Assembly (NCBI RefSeq): GCF_014635325.1
Contig: NZ_BMCT01000003.1
Location: 310,001-374,000 of the forward strand
Source: Azorhizobium oxalatiphilum
Lineage (GTDB): Bacteria > Pseudomonadota > Alphaproteobacteria > Rhizobiales > Xanthobacteraceae
Direction: 5' to 3'
DNA: 64,000 bases
Below the pieces are notes generated by a model that did no database searches, had not been told where the DNA came from, and saw only the letters and a program-made list of their open reading frames with translations. How positions within the stretch are numbered: position 1 is the first letter of the stretch; the number at the start of each line of letters is the position of its first letter. This document shows positions 8,468 through 17,684 of this stretch, one piece after another. A program made the position numbers and the translations under genes.

Positions 8468-8677
8468 CTAGCGCATGCTGCGCCAGACCAGCGCGCAGCC
8501 CAGTGCCAGCACGCCGAGCGTGGCGGCGATGATGGAGAGGTTGACCAGCGTCCAGTCCTCCCATCCGAAGAACAGCACCCCGCCCAGCACCAACAGCGCC
8601 AGCAGCACCAGCGCGTGGCCGAGCATGCCGCCGGCAATGTCGAGGAAGGTGTTCAGCGCACCGCGCAGAAGGCTCAT
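8468..8677 (-). CDS. Small membrane protein, unknown function
   Basis: 69 residues, MSLLRGALNTFLDIAGG then two hydrophobic segments (HALVLLALLVLGGVLFFGW and LSIIAATLGVLALGCALVW), giving two predicted membrane helices with an acidic EDW turn. It starts five bases after the stop of the next small membrane protein, so both are probably translated from one message. No family recognised. Confidence 0.6.
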   Translation of the reverse strand: MSLLRGALNTFLDIAGGMLGHALVLLALLVLGGVLFFGWEDWTLVNLSIIAATLGVLALGCALVWRSMR

Positions 8678-8682
8678 GCCGG

Positions 8683-8907
8683 TCAGCGCCCCGGTGTGCG
8701 CTTCGGCGCGCGCCTGCGCCGGGCAAGGGCGCGGCCGCTGAGCAGGCCGCCGCCGATGAACAAGGCGAGCGCGATGGCGAGGCGGATGAACGTATTGGCA
8801 TCCCACGGATCGCGGCCGATGGCCCCCGAGAGCAGGAAGGCCAGAATGCCCAGCGTCATCAGCGTCTCGCCGAGAAAGCCTGTGGCGAAGCGTTTGAGAA
8901 AATCCAA
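8683..8907 (-). CDS. Small membrane protein, unknown function
   Basis: 74 residues starting at TTG 8907 (LDFLKRFATGFLGET) with AGGAG eleven bases upstream. Two hydrophobic segments (LMTLGILAFLLSGAIG and FIRLAIALALFIGGGLLSG) and a basic tail RRRRAPKRTPGR point to a two-helix inner membrane protein. The frame stays open upstream to 8964, but there is no better ribosome site. Probably an operon with the downstream small membrane gene. Confidence 0.55.
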   Translation of the reverse strand: MDFLKRFATGFLGETLMTLGILAFLLSGAIGRDPWDANTFIRLAIALALFIGGGLLSGRALARRRRAPKRTPGR

Positions 8908-9102
8908 GGCGGGGCGGCTCCTGACCGGACAAGGAAGGGGCGGGCGCAACGGCCGCATCATCACGGAAAAGAGGGCCTGTTTTCAAGCCCTTGCGAGTGG
9001 AGGTGGCAGGGTGCTCCGATGGCTTCCGATAAGGCGGGGGCAATGTCATGCTTGCGCGCTGACCACATTTACGGCTATGAGCGAGGTCCAAGAGCCTAAT
9101 TG

Positions 9103-9225
9103 GTGAGCGAGCCGCAACCCGTGTCGTCCCATTCGACGATCCATGCTGGTACCGCCCCCCGGATTGCGATCAATCCGGGCAACGCTCTTGTTCTGCGCGC
9201 GCTTCTTCTCCTTAGCCGCCCCTGA
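9103..9225 (+). CDS. Probable leucine-rich leader peptide of leuA
   Basis: Short frame ending at TGA 9223-9225. Its end reads A-L-V-L-R-A-L-L-L-L-S-R-P, with Leu codons at 9187, 9193 and four in a row at 9202-9213. The start is uncertain (GTG 9103 or GTG 9121). The stop codon lies inside the left arm of an inverted repeat (CCCCTGAG, 9219-9226), the geometry expected for ribosome-mediated attenuation. leuA begins 124 bases downstream. Confidence 0.55.
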   Translation: MSEPQPVSSHSTIHAGTAPRIAINPGNALVLRALLLLSRP

Positions 9226-9289
9226 GGGCCGGACGGGCGCACGCGCCTGGGCACTCAGGGGATGCTTCGAACGCCGAGAGCAACATCCC
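9187..9289 (+). promoter_or_regulatory. Probable leuA transcription attenuator
   Basis: After the leucine-rich leader come two dyads that overlap and so can compete: CCCCTGAG (9219-9226) with CTCAGGGG (9254-9261), and GGGATG (9259-9264) with CATCCC (9284-9289). They share 9259-9261, so only one can form fully. The uridine run expected after a classical terminator is weak here, so the exact mechanism is inferred. Confidence 0.5.
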
Positions 9290-9349
9290 GAGGCCCGCTC
9301 TCCCAAATGATGGATCGAGACGGCCCGGACCTCTTAAGGAAACGAGCCA

Positions 9350-10915
<1,566 letters not shown>

Positions 10916-10944
10916 TCCGCAGCCTCACGTCCTGAAACACGAAA

Positions 10945-10975
10945 GGCCCGTGGCGCTCCCGCCACGGGCCTTTTT
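10945..10975 (+). terminator. Rho-independent terminator of leuA
   Basis: Perfect 10-bp stem GGCCCGTGGC / GCCACGGGCC (10945-10954, 10961-10970) with a six-base loop and five T residues, 30 bases after the leuA stop. Confidence 0.9.
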
Positions 10976-11285
10976 CGTGGAGCGCGAGGAAGGCTTCCTC
11001 CGCTGGATGTCCGGCGTGCCGCAACGGTGGGCGCGACACGCTCCTTCCCCCCTTGCGGGGGAGGGGTGGGGAGGGGGTAGTGCCTTCTCCGCAAGAGTGA
11101 GATCAGGCAAGTGAACACGCCCGTCAGAAGGTCGCTGCCAGACGCAGCCGCGTTACCCCCCTCTCCAACTCTCCCCCGCAAGGGGGGGAGAGGGCACGTT
11201 CCGTGGAAGGGAGAGCGCCTGTCCAGCCTTCCTATGAGCTTCCCCTGCGTTTGCAGGGGAAAGGGGCTGCGGCATCTCGGTCGGC
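10976..11285. repeat. Gene-free stretch with inverted CCCCTTGCGGGGGAG repeats
   Basis: 310 bp without a supported gene. It carries CCCCTTGCGGGGGAGGGG (around 11050-11067) and, about 110 bp on, the inverted form CTCCCCCGCAAGGGG (around 11173-11190); each is itself a short hairpin and the two can pair over a long range. A related hairpin (CTCTCCCGCTGGCGGGGGAG) lies near 40412. These look like short interspersed palindromic elements. Confidence 0.6.
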
Positions 11286-12773
11286 CTATTCCCCCAGCGC
11301 CGGTGACGCCTCGGCCGGCCGGCCCCGTGCGGACAGATCCGCCGGGATGAACCAGGTGGCAGCCGCCGTGATCAGCGCCACCACGAACAGGCCGGTGAAG
11401 GCCAGATGCAGCGCCTGATCGAACACCAGAACGGCGGCGGGATCGGCGGCAAGGCCGGCAAGGCCCGCCGGCTGGTTCAGCACCGCGTGCAGGCGCTCGG
11501 CCACGTCGGGCGCGGCATAGCGGGCAAGGCCGATGTTCAGGATGGCGCCCGCGACGGTCGCGCCCAGCACGCAGCCGAGGCTGCGGGCGAAGATGTTGGA
11601 GGCCGTCGCGCTGCCGCGCATGGACCATTCCACGCTCTCCTGAATGAGCACGATGCAGGTGAAGCTGGCGATGCCCATGCCGATGCCCACCAGAAACGAG
11701 GCGAACCCCGCCAGCACCGGGGAGGCGCCCGGCCCCAGCAGCAGCATCAGGCCGGCACCGATGGGCAGCATGAGGCTCACGTAGCGCAAGGCGTTGCGCA
11801 CGCCGAAGGCGCGGAACAGGCGCGGGGAGAGCGCCACCGCCAGCGGCCAGCCCAGCGTCAGCATGGTCAGCGCCAGTCCGGCCACGATGGGCGAGCGGCC
11901 GAGCACGCCCTGCACGTGCAGCGGCAGCAAGGCGGTGAGGCCGATCAGCAGCACGCCCGCAAGCAAGGCGGTGAGGTTGCAGGCGGCCAGCAGCTTGCGG
12001 CGCCACAAAGCGAAGGAGACGATGGGCTCGCGCGCCCGCCGCTCCTGCCAGACGAAGGCAAGGCTGCTCAACAGGAACACGGCGCCGGCAAGTCCGATCT
12101 GTCCGGCCGAACCGTCGGTCTCGCTGATCAGGATCAGCAGCGCGCCGATGGCGACGGAGAGCAGAGCGGCGCCGAGATAGTCGATGGGGCTTTGCCGGGG
12201 CTCCACCTGCTCGCGCAGGAACAGCCAGAAGCCGGCCATGGCGAAGAGGCCGATGGGCAGGTTCATCCAGAACACCCAGACCCACGACACATAGTCCACC
12301 AGCACCCCGCCCACCAGCGGCCCCACCACGGCGGAGGCGGCCCAGACGGTGGCGACGAGGCCCTGCACCTTGCCGCGCTCCTCCAGCCGGTAGAGATCGC
12401 CCACCAGCGTGATGGTGATGGGCTGGATCGCGCCCGCGCCGATGCCCTGCAGCAGGCGGAAGGCCACCAGCGCGGTCATGGACCATGCGAGGCCGCAGAG
12501 CAGCGAGCCGACGAGGAACAGCGCGATGCCGGCGATCAGCACCGGCTTGCGGCCGAAGATGTCGGCGAGCTTGCCGTAGATGACGGTGGTGGAGGTCTGC
12601 GCCAGCAGGAAGGAGGAGAACACCCAGCTGTAATGATCGAACCCGCCGAAACGGCCGACGATGCTGGGCATGGCGGTCGCCACGATGGTGGATTCCACCG
12701 CCACCATGAAGGTGGACATCAGGATAGCGCAGACGAGATAGGCCCGCTGGCGCGGGGTGGCGTGGACGGACAT
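11286..12773 (-). CDS. MFS drug exporter, DHA2 (EmrB/QacA) type, 14 helices
   Basis: 495 residues from MSVHATPRQRAYLVCA. Motif D1-like FMVAVESTIVATAMPSI lies in helix 1, motif A GKLADIFGRKPVLI in loop 2-3, and motif C-like WAASAVVGPLVGGVLVDY in helix 5. Around 14 hydrophobic helices are visible, which fits the DHA2 proton-coupled multidrug exporters. Longer upstream frames are rejected for lack of coding character. A cupin gene is transcribed divergently 333 bp away. No HlyD/EmrA partner is adjacent, so it probably acts as a single-component inner membrane pump. Confidence 0.92.
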   Translation of the reverse strand: MSVHATPRQRAYLVCAILMSTFMVAVESTIVATAMPSIVGRFGGFDHYSWVFSSFLLAQTSTTVIYGKLADIFGRKPVLIAGIALFLVGSLLCGLAWSMTALVAFRLLQGIGAGAIQPITITLVGDLYRLEERGKVQGLVATVWAASAVVGPLVGGVLVDYVSWVWVFWMNLPIGLFAMAGFWLFLREQVEPRQSPIDYLGAALLSVAIGALLILISETDGSAGQIGLAGAVFLLSSLAFVWQERRAREPIVSFALWRRKLLAACNLTALLAGVLLIGLTALLPLHVQGVLGRSPIVAGLALTMLTLGWPLAVALSPRLFRAFGVRNALRYVSLMLPIGAGLMLLLGPGASPVLAGFASFLVGIGMGIASFTCIVLIQESVEWSMRGSATASNIFARSLGCVLGATVAGAILNIGLARYAAPDVAERLHAVLNQPAGLAGLAADPAAVLVFDQALHLAFTGLFVVALITAAATWFIPADLSARGRPAEASPALGE

Positions 12774-13106
12774 GGGCGGCCTGGCGATCAAGCGAAAACC
12801 AGAAACGCGGCCGGGGTCCGGAAAACGGAGGCCGGGGGCGTGGCTGGATGAAAGGACGGTAGGGCTGGACCTTCGGGATGAGCGACCCCGACGGGCGGCA
12901 CCGAGTGTGGCAGAGAAGCCGTTGGCGGGCAATGGATCGCTGCATGCGGCAGTCCTGCCGCCAAGGCCGGGCTGCCTGTCGTGCGGCCGGCATCCCTCCC
13001 GGCGGCACGCCACTGGCGAACCATGCGTGGCCGTGGGAGGCTTCCCGCCCTGCACGGCCGGGCGGGTCCGCTGCGCGCGCCGGCGTGCGAAGAGGGGGAC
13101 GGACAC
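12774..13106. other. Divergent promoter region, nothing specific seen
   Basis: 333 bp between the MFS exporter and the cupin gene. GC-rich, no gene, tRNA or clear consensus promoter recognised. A GAGGGGGAC ribosome site lies at its right end. Confidence 0.4.
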
Positions 13107-13532
13107 ATGGTTGAGATCATCACGCTCGGCGGGCTGGAGCTGCGTTTTCTCCAGAGCGGCGACCAGACCGGCGGCTGTCTCGACATGTTCGAGATGACAG
13201 TGCAGCCCAATGCGCGCATGCCGGTGGCGCACCATCACGAGAGCTGGGAGGAGACCATTTATGGTCTCGCGGGCGTGACGACCTTCGTGGTCGGCGGGCG
13301 CGACATCGACATCGGGCCGGGGGACAGCGTGTTCATCCCGCGCGGCGTGGTCCACGCCTTTCGCAACGATACGCAGGCGGCCACTTCGTGCCTGTGCGTG
13401 TTGACGCCCGGCGTGCTCGGCCCCGGCTATTTTCGTGAACTGGCGGCCCTATTGGCGGCCGGTGCGCCCGATCCCGCCCGGATGAAGGCCATCATGCTGC
13501 GCCACGGGCTGGTTCCGGCGCCCGCCGCCTGA
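13107..13532 (+). CDS. Cupin domain protein
   Basis: 141 residues from MVEIITLGGLELRF, with GAGGGGG about ten bases upstream. The double-stranded beta-helix motifs are present: VAHHHESWEETIYGL gives the His/His/Glu metal ligands of cupin motif 1 and IPRGVVHAFRN the His of motif 2. A longer frame (to 12981) is rejected. Small cupins may be isomerases, dioxygenases or binding proteins; the substrate cannot be assigned. Divergence from the MFS exporter might mean shared regulation. A bidirectional terminator follows. Confidence 0.85.
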   Translation: MVEIITLGGLELRFLQSGDQTGGCLDMFEMTVQPNARMPVAHHHESWEETIYGLAGVTTFVVGGRDIDIGPGDSVFIPRGVVHAFRNDTQAATSCLCVLTPGVLGPGYFRELAALLAAGAPDPARMKAIMLRHGLVPAPAA

Positions 13533-13548
13533 ATGTGGACCAAAGACA

Positions 13549-13577
13549 GAAGGGGCCGGCATCATGCCGGCCCCTTC
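13549..13577. terminator. Bidirectional terminator between convergent genes
   Basis: Perfect 12-bp stem GAAGGGGCCGGC / GCCGGCCCCTTC with loop ATCAT, between the plus-strand cupin gene and the minus-strand DUF6600 gene. T-runs are short. Confidence 0.7.
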
Positions 13578-13594
13578 CATTCCTGAGCAGGTGA

Positions 13595-15655
13595 TCACTG
13601 CTGGCCGGGCTGGTCCGGCTGGCCGGGTCCACCACGCCCGCCGGGGCCACCCTGTCCGCCCTGCGGACGGGCACCTTCGGGACGGGCACCCTCGGGGCGG
13701 CCGCCGCCGGGAGGTCCGCCCTGCGGGCCACCCGCGCCGGGCGGCGGGCCGGAGGGACGTGCGGCGGGCGGGGCTGCCTGCGGCGGACGCTCCGGCGCCG
13801 CAGCCGGAGGCCGGGCGGCGGGTGCCTCGCGCTGGGCCGGCGGCGCAGCGCTGGGCGGCGGTGCGCTGGGGGCGGGCGCCGGGCGAGCGGCGGGAGCCTC
13901 CGGGGCCGGCTGGCGTTGCGCGGGCGGCGGCGTGGCCGGTGCGCTCGGCGCAGGTGCCGGACGGGCGGCCGGCGCTTCCGGCGCGGACTGGCGCTGTGCC
14001 GGGGCGGTGGGCGCGGCAGCCGGAGGTGCGCTCGGCGGCGGTGCCGACTGCGGACGCGGCGCATCGGGAGCCGGACGCGGTGCGCTCGGCGCCGGGGCAG
14101 GCGCTGCGGCCGGCGGCGTACTCGGAGCCGCAGCGGGCGGCGTGGCCGGCGGGCGTGGGGCATCCGGCGCCGGACGTGGCGCGTTGGGGGCCGGAGGCGG
14201 GGCGTTCGGTGCGGCAGCCGGAGGCGGTGCGGCCGGGGCTGCGGCCGGCGGGGCACCGGCGGGCGGACGCGGCGCGTTGGGCGCCAGCGGCGGCTGGCCG
14301 GGCGCACCTGCGGGCGGCGCACCCGGCGCGGCACCCGGCGCGGGCGCAACGGGCTGCATGCCCGGCGGCATGCCAGGAGCACCGACCGGCGCCGCGCCCG
14401 GCAACTGGCGACCGCCGGGGGCATTGGGCGCCTGCGGCAGGGCCGGGGGCAGGGCATTGGGCCGCTGACGCTCGATCTGCTGCATCACGTCCTGCGCCCG
14501 CTGCTGGCGCTGGTCCATGATCTGCCGCTGCTGCCGCTCATTCTGGCGGGCGGCATCGAGGCGTCCGCGCTCATAGGCGTCGCGGTCGCGCTCGGACTGC
14601 TGCCATTGCTGCTGCAACTGCTGCTGGCGGTCGTTGCGATAGCGGTCGAGATCGCGGCGATAGACGCCCTCGTCGCCCCGGAAGCGGGCATCGCGCAAGG
14701 CGCGGCGCTGGTCCGGATTGAGCACGCCGAGGAGCGCCGCCGAGGGGGCGAGGATGCCCACGGCCTCCGGCCCCACATATTGCCGGATGACCACGCGCCG
14801 GTCGGGCGGCACGTCGCGGGCATAACGGGGCGGCGGCGGAATCTTGTTCGGCCGGCCGATATACGGCCGGTAGATACCGAGGCGGGCGCCGTCGCGGTCG
14901 TCGAACTCCTGAGCATAGCCGTCCACATAGACGAGGCGGCGGGTCGTCACCTCGCGCGCCACCGGCCCGCCGAAATCGTTCGGCGGCACGAAGCGCGTCA
15001 CCACGCGGCCATTGCCATAGACCGGCTGATAGGGGCGGGGATTGCTGCCGAGCCACGCGGCGAGCCCGGCGATGGGCAGCACGCGGGTGGCGAGATCCGG
15101 CGCGGCCAGATACTCGTCCTCCACATAGACCCAGCTTTCCGCCACCGAGACGCCGTAGCGCTTGGGCGCGCCATAGGCATAGCCCGGCGCATCCGGGGCC
15201 ACCGGCGCCCAGCCGGTGCGGCCGCCGCCGCGCCGCCATTCCACCCAGGCCGGCGCCCAGGTATCGCCGGGCACCCAGAACCAGCCGAGATCGGGATCAT
15301 AACCCCAGCGGCCGTAATGATAGGTGGCCCAGGCGAAGGGCTCGGCCGAATCCCAGTACCAGCCGTCCTCGGTCCAGATCCAGCGGCCATCCTGATAGGG
15401 CCGCCAGGAGGCATCGAGCCCCGCCGGCACCCACACATACTGGTAGGTGGGATGGGACACCCACGTGCCGTGCTCGGCCAGCGGCTGGTAGAAGACATTG
15501 ATGTCCACGCGCTGCTGCGCGCCGGCGTTTTGGCCGGGCGGGCGCTGGGCCGGCTGGGCCTGCGCGGGAGCGAGCATGCCGCCGATCAGGAAGCTCGCGG
15601 CCATCCCCGCGACCAGCAGTTTTGCCGGTCTTTTGAGTTCGCTTTTCACCGTCAT
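13595..15655 (-). CDS. DUF6600 domain protein with long Pro/Ala-rich tail
   Basis: 686 residues, GGAGGCG before the ATG. A signal peptide (KLLVAGMAASFLIGGMLAPAQAQ) is followed by a Trp/Tyr-rich region of repeated motifs, WTEDGWYWDS, YHYGRWGYDPDLGWFWVPG and WRRGGGRTGWAPVAP, the DUF6600 signature (about residues 50-190). Residues ~340-400 form a Gln/Arg-rich, probably coiled-coil stretch. The last ~270 residues are almost only Pro, Ala, Gly, Arg and Gln, a disordered tail ending GGRGGPGQPDQPGQQ. Exported proteins of this family are of unknown function and may bind the cell wall. The low-complexity tail produces long open frames on the opposite strand, which are not genes. Confidence 0.85.
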   Translation of the reverse strand: MTVKSELKRPAKLLVAGMAASFLIGGMLAPAQAQPAQRPPGQNAGAQQRVDINVFYQPLAEHGTWVSHPTYQYVWVPAGLDASWRPYQDGRWIWTEDGWYWDSAEPFAWATYHYGRWGYDPDLGWFWVPGDTWAPAWVEWRRGGGRTGWAPVAPDAPGYAYGAPKRYGVSVAESWVYVEDEYLAAPDLATRVLPIAGLAAWLGSNPRPYQPVYGNGRVVTRFVPPNDFGGPVAREVTTRRLVYVDGYAQEFDDRDGARLGIYRPYIGRPNKIPPPPRYARDVPPDRRVVIRQYVGPEAVGILAPSAALLGVLNPDQRRALRDARFRGDEGVYRRDLDRYRNDRQQQLQQQWQQSERDRDAYERGRLDAARQNERQQRQIMDQRQQRAQDVMQQIERQRPNALPPALPQAPNAPGGRQLPGAAPVGAPGMPPGMQPVAPAPGAAPGAPPAGAPGQPPLAPNAPRPPAGAPPAAAPAAPPPAAAPNAPPPAPNAPRPAPDAPRPPATPPAAAPSTPPAAAPAPAPSAPRPAPDAPRPQSAPPPSAPPAAAPTAPAQRQSAPEAPAARPAPAPSAPATPPPAQRQPAPEAPAARPAPAPSAPPPSAAPPAQREAPAARPPAAAPERPPQAAPPAARPSGPPPGAGGPQGGPPGGGRPEGARPEGARPQGGQGGPGGRGGPGQPDQPGQQ

Positions 15656-16024
15656 TGAGCATCGCCTCCATTCCGGTTGCAGAAACGGTCTGGATCAAGC
15701 CCCGGTTCCGTGACGCGATGCGGGAAAAATCAAGGCAGCACAAGGCATTGATGCCATACGCGCGGCGGTTGCGTGGCAATTGCGGGGCAGCCGCCCGCAA
15801 CCCCGCGCGGGTGCTGGAATGGCTATGCCGCAGTGCCGCAAGGTCTGCCCTAACGAAAGGAGGACTTGACGGAATCTTCGCCGCGCCTTTCAACAGTCAG
15901 TAAGGCGTAACCAATCGCCACCCGGCCCATCCTGCGGAAGGTTTTCCTGCCGCTGGGGAAATGAGGCCTCTCCCCGCCAAGGGAGCCAACGAATCTCCCC
16001 GACAGGGGAACAGAGGAGGAAACG
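15656..16024. other. Divergent promoter region
   Basis: 369 bp between the DUF6600 gene and tctC. No gene is supported. Ribosome sites are seen at both ends (GGAGGCG for the minus gene, AGAGGAGGAAACG before tctC). No clear -35/-10 pair was identified. Confidence 0.4.
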
Positions 16025-17035
16025 ATGTTCGCCAAAGCCACCCGTGCGGCCTGCGCCGTGTTCCGCGGCATTGCCGCCGTCCCGGTCGTCGTTGTCGGGA
16101 TCGCGCTGGCATCTGCCGGGGCTCATGCGCAGACCTTTCCCAGCCGGCCCATTACGGTGATCGTGCCGTTCGCCGCTGGTGGACCCACGGATACGGTGGC
16201 GCGCCTCGTTGCTGAATCCATGACCAAGACGCTCGGCCAGCAGGTCATCGTCGAGAATGTGGGCGGGGCCGGCGGCACGCGCGGCGCCGGGCAGGTGGCC
16301 AAGGCCACGCCCGATGGCTACACCCTGCTGCTGCACCATATCGGCCAGGCCACCGCGCCCAGCCTCTATCGCAAGCTGCCCTACAAGGTGACGGACTTCG
16401 AGACCGCCGGCCTCATCACGCCGGTGCCGATGACGCTGATCGCCAAGCCCGGCTTCGAGCCCAAGACCATCGCCGACGTCATCACCTATGTGAAGGCGAA
16501 CAAGGAGAAGGTCACGTACGGCAATGCCGGCGTGGGCTCGGCCTCGCATCTGTGCGGCATGCTGTTCATGGCCGCGACCGGCACCCCGCTCACCACCGTT
16601 CCCTATCAGGGCACGGGCCCGGCCATGAACGACCTCGTGGGCGGCCAGATCGACCTGATGTGCGACCAGACCACCAACACCACCGGCCAGATCAAGGGCG
16701 GCAAGGTGAAGGCCTATGCAGTCACCACCAAGGACAAGGTGCCCTCGCTGCCCGACCTGCCCACCCTGCAGGCGAGCGGGCTGAAGGATTTCGAGGTCAC
16801 GATCTGGCACGGCCTCTATGCGCCGAAGGGCACCCCGGCGGACGTGGTCGCCAAGCTCAATCAGGCGCTCGGCGTGGCTCTGGATGACCCCAAGGTGGCC
16901 TCCCGCTTCGCCGATCTCGGCACCGAGCCTGAGGCGAAGAACCGCCGCAGCCCCGAGTTCCACAAGCAGTTCCTCACGGACGAAGTGGCCAAGTGGAAGC
17001 CAGTGATCGAGGCCGCCGGCGTCTACGCCGACTGA
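16025..17035 (+). CDS. tctC: Tripartite tricarboxylate transporter substrate-binding protein (Bug/TctC)
   Basis: 336 residues preceded by AGAGGAGGAAACG. A signal peptide (about 36 residues, ending SAGAHAQ) leads to FPSRPITVIVPFAAGGPTDTVARLVAESM, the Bug-family first strand and loop that clamps a carboxylate. VENVGGAGGTRGAGQVAKATPDGYTLL and the later YQGTGPAMNDLVGGQIDLMCDQ are also family hallmarks. It binds a di- or tricarboxylate in the periplasm and delivers it to TctAB. First gene of the tctCBA set; a stable hairpin separates it from tctB, commonly used to allow excess binding protein. The ligand cannot be predicted. Confidence 0.95.
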   Translation: MFAKATRAACAVFRGIAAVPVVVVGIALASAGAHAQTFPSRPITVIVPFAAGGPTDTVARLVAESMTKTLGQQVIVENVGGAGGTRGAGQVAKATPDGYTLLLHHIGQATAPSLYRKLPYKVTDFETAGLITPVPMTLIAKPGFEPKTIADVITYVKANKEKVTYGNAGVGSASHLCGMLFMAATGTPLTTVPYQGTGPAMNDLVGGQIDLMCDQTTNTTGQIKGGKVKAYAVTTKDKVPSLPDLPTLQASGLKDFEVTIWHGLYAPKGTPADVVAKLNQALGVALDDPKVASRFADLGTEPEAKNRRSPEFHKQFLTDEVAKWKPVIEAAGVYAD

Positions 17036-17058
17036 GCCTCCATCCATTCTCGAACCGA

Positions 17059-17099
17059 CCGTGCCTCGCCCCGCGCCTCAAGCGCGGCGCGGGGCACGG
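17059..17099 (+). promoter_or_regulatory. Stable hairpin between tctC and tctB
   Basis: Outer stem CCGTGCC / GGCACGG and inner stem CCGCGCC / GGCGCGG with a five-base bulge. There is no T-run, so it is more likely an mRNA-stabilising or attenuating hairpin than a full terminator. Confidence 0.6.
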
Positions 17100-17149
17100 C
17101 GTCTTGCGTAAAGGCTTGTTGCGGCAGGTTTCGCTGCGGCAGCTCCTGA

Positions 17150-17209
17150 AAACGGGCACGAGAACGAGCACGAAAACGAGAACGAGAACCGAGAAACGGG
17201 GAACGGGTA
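17150..17209. repeat. Degenerate GAACGA/GAACGG simple repeat
   Basis: Purine-rich run of AACGGGCAC, AACGAG and AACGGG units just upstream of tctB, including its ribosome site (GGGGAACGGG). A similar GGAACGGGAACGG tract lies at 35394-35436. Confidence 0.6.
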
Positions 17210-17212
17210 GAC

Positions 17213-17674
17213 ATGGGTTTCGTACGCAATCCTAAGGACGTCATTTCGGGCCTGCTGTTCATCGCCATAGCGCTGCTGTTCGCGTGGCAGTCCCGGGAAC
17301 TCACCATCGGCAGCGCCATGCGCATGGGGCCGGGCTATTTCCCGCTCGTGCTCTCCGTCGTCATGGGCCTGCTCGGCCTGATCGTGCTGATCAACGGCCT
17401 GCGCTATCCCGGCGAGGCGCCCTCCGGCTTTGCGTGGCGGGCGCTCGTGATCCTCGTCGGCGCGACCCTGTTCTTCGGCTTTGCCATGCGGCCGCTGGGC
17501 TTCCTGCCCACGCTCGCCATCACCGTCTTCGCCTCGACGCTGGCGAGCACGCTGTTCCGCCCGCTCACCGCCCTCGCCATCACCGCCGTCATGGTCGTGT
17601 TCTGCTGGGGCGTGTTCATTCTCGGCCTGGGCCTGCCGCTGCCGCTGCTCGGCCCGTGGCTCGGCGGCTACTGA
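17213..17674 (+). CDS. tctB: Tripartite tricarboxylate transporter small membrane subunit TctB
   Basis: 153 residues with four hydrophobic helices: VISGLLFIAIALLFAWQS, YFPLVLSVVMGLLGLIVLING, LVILVGATLFFGFAMRPLGF and LAITAVMVVFCWGVFILGLGL. The AMRMGPGYFP segment after helix 1 is the TctB signature. It joins TctA in the inner membrane as the small subunit of the sodium-coupled carboxylate importer. It lies ten bases before tctA. Confidence 0.93.
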   Translation: MGFVRNPKDVISGLLFIAIALLFAWQSRELTIGSAMRMGPGYFPLVLSVVMGLLGLIVLINGLRYPGEAPSGFAWRALVILVGATLFFGFAMRPLGFLPTLAITVFASTLASTLFRPLTALAITAVMVVFCWGVFILGLGLPLPLLGPWLGGY

Positions 17675-17684
17675 GGAGGGATTG

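Noticed and set aside
11041-11195. CRISPR array
   Set aside because: Only two inverted GC-rich repeats, not direct repeats with regular spacers.
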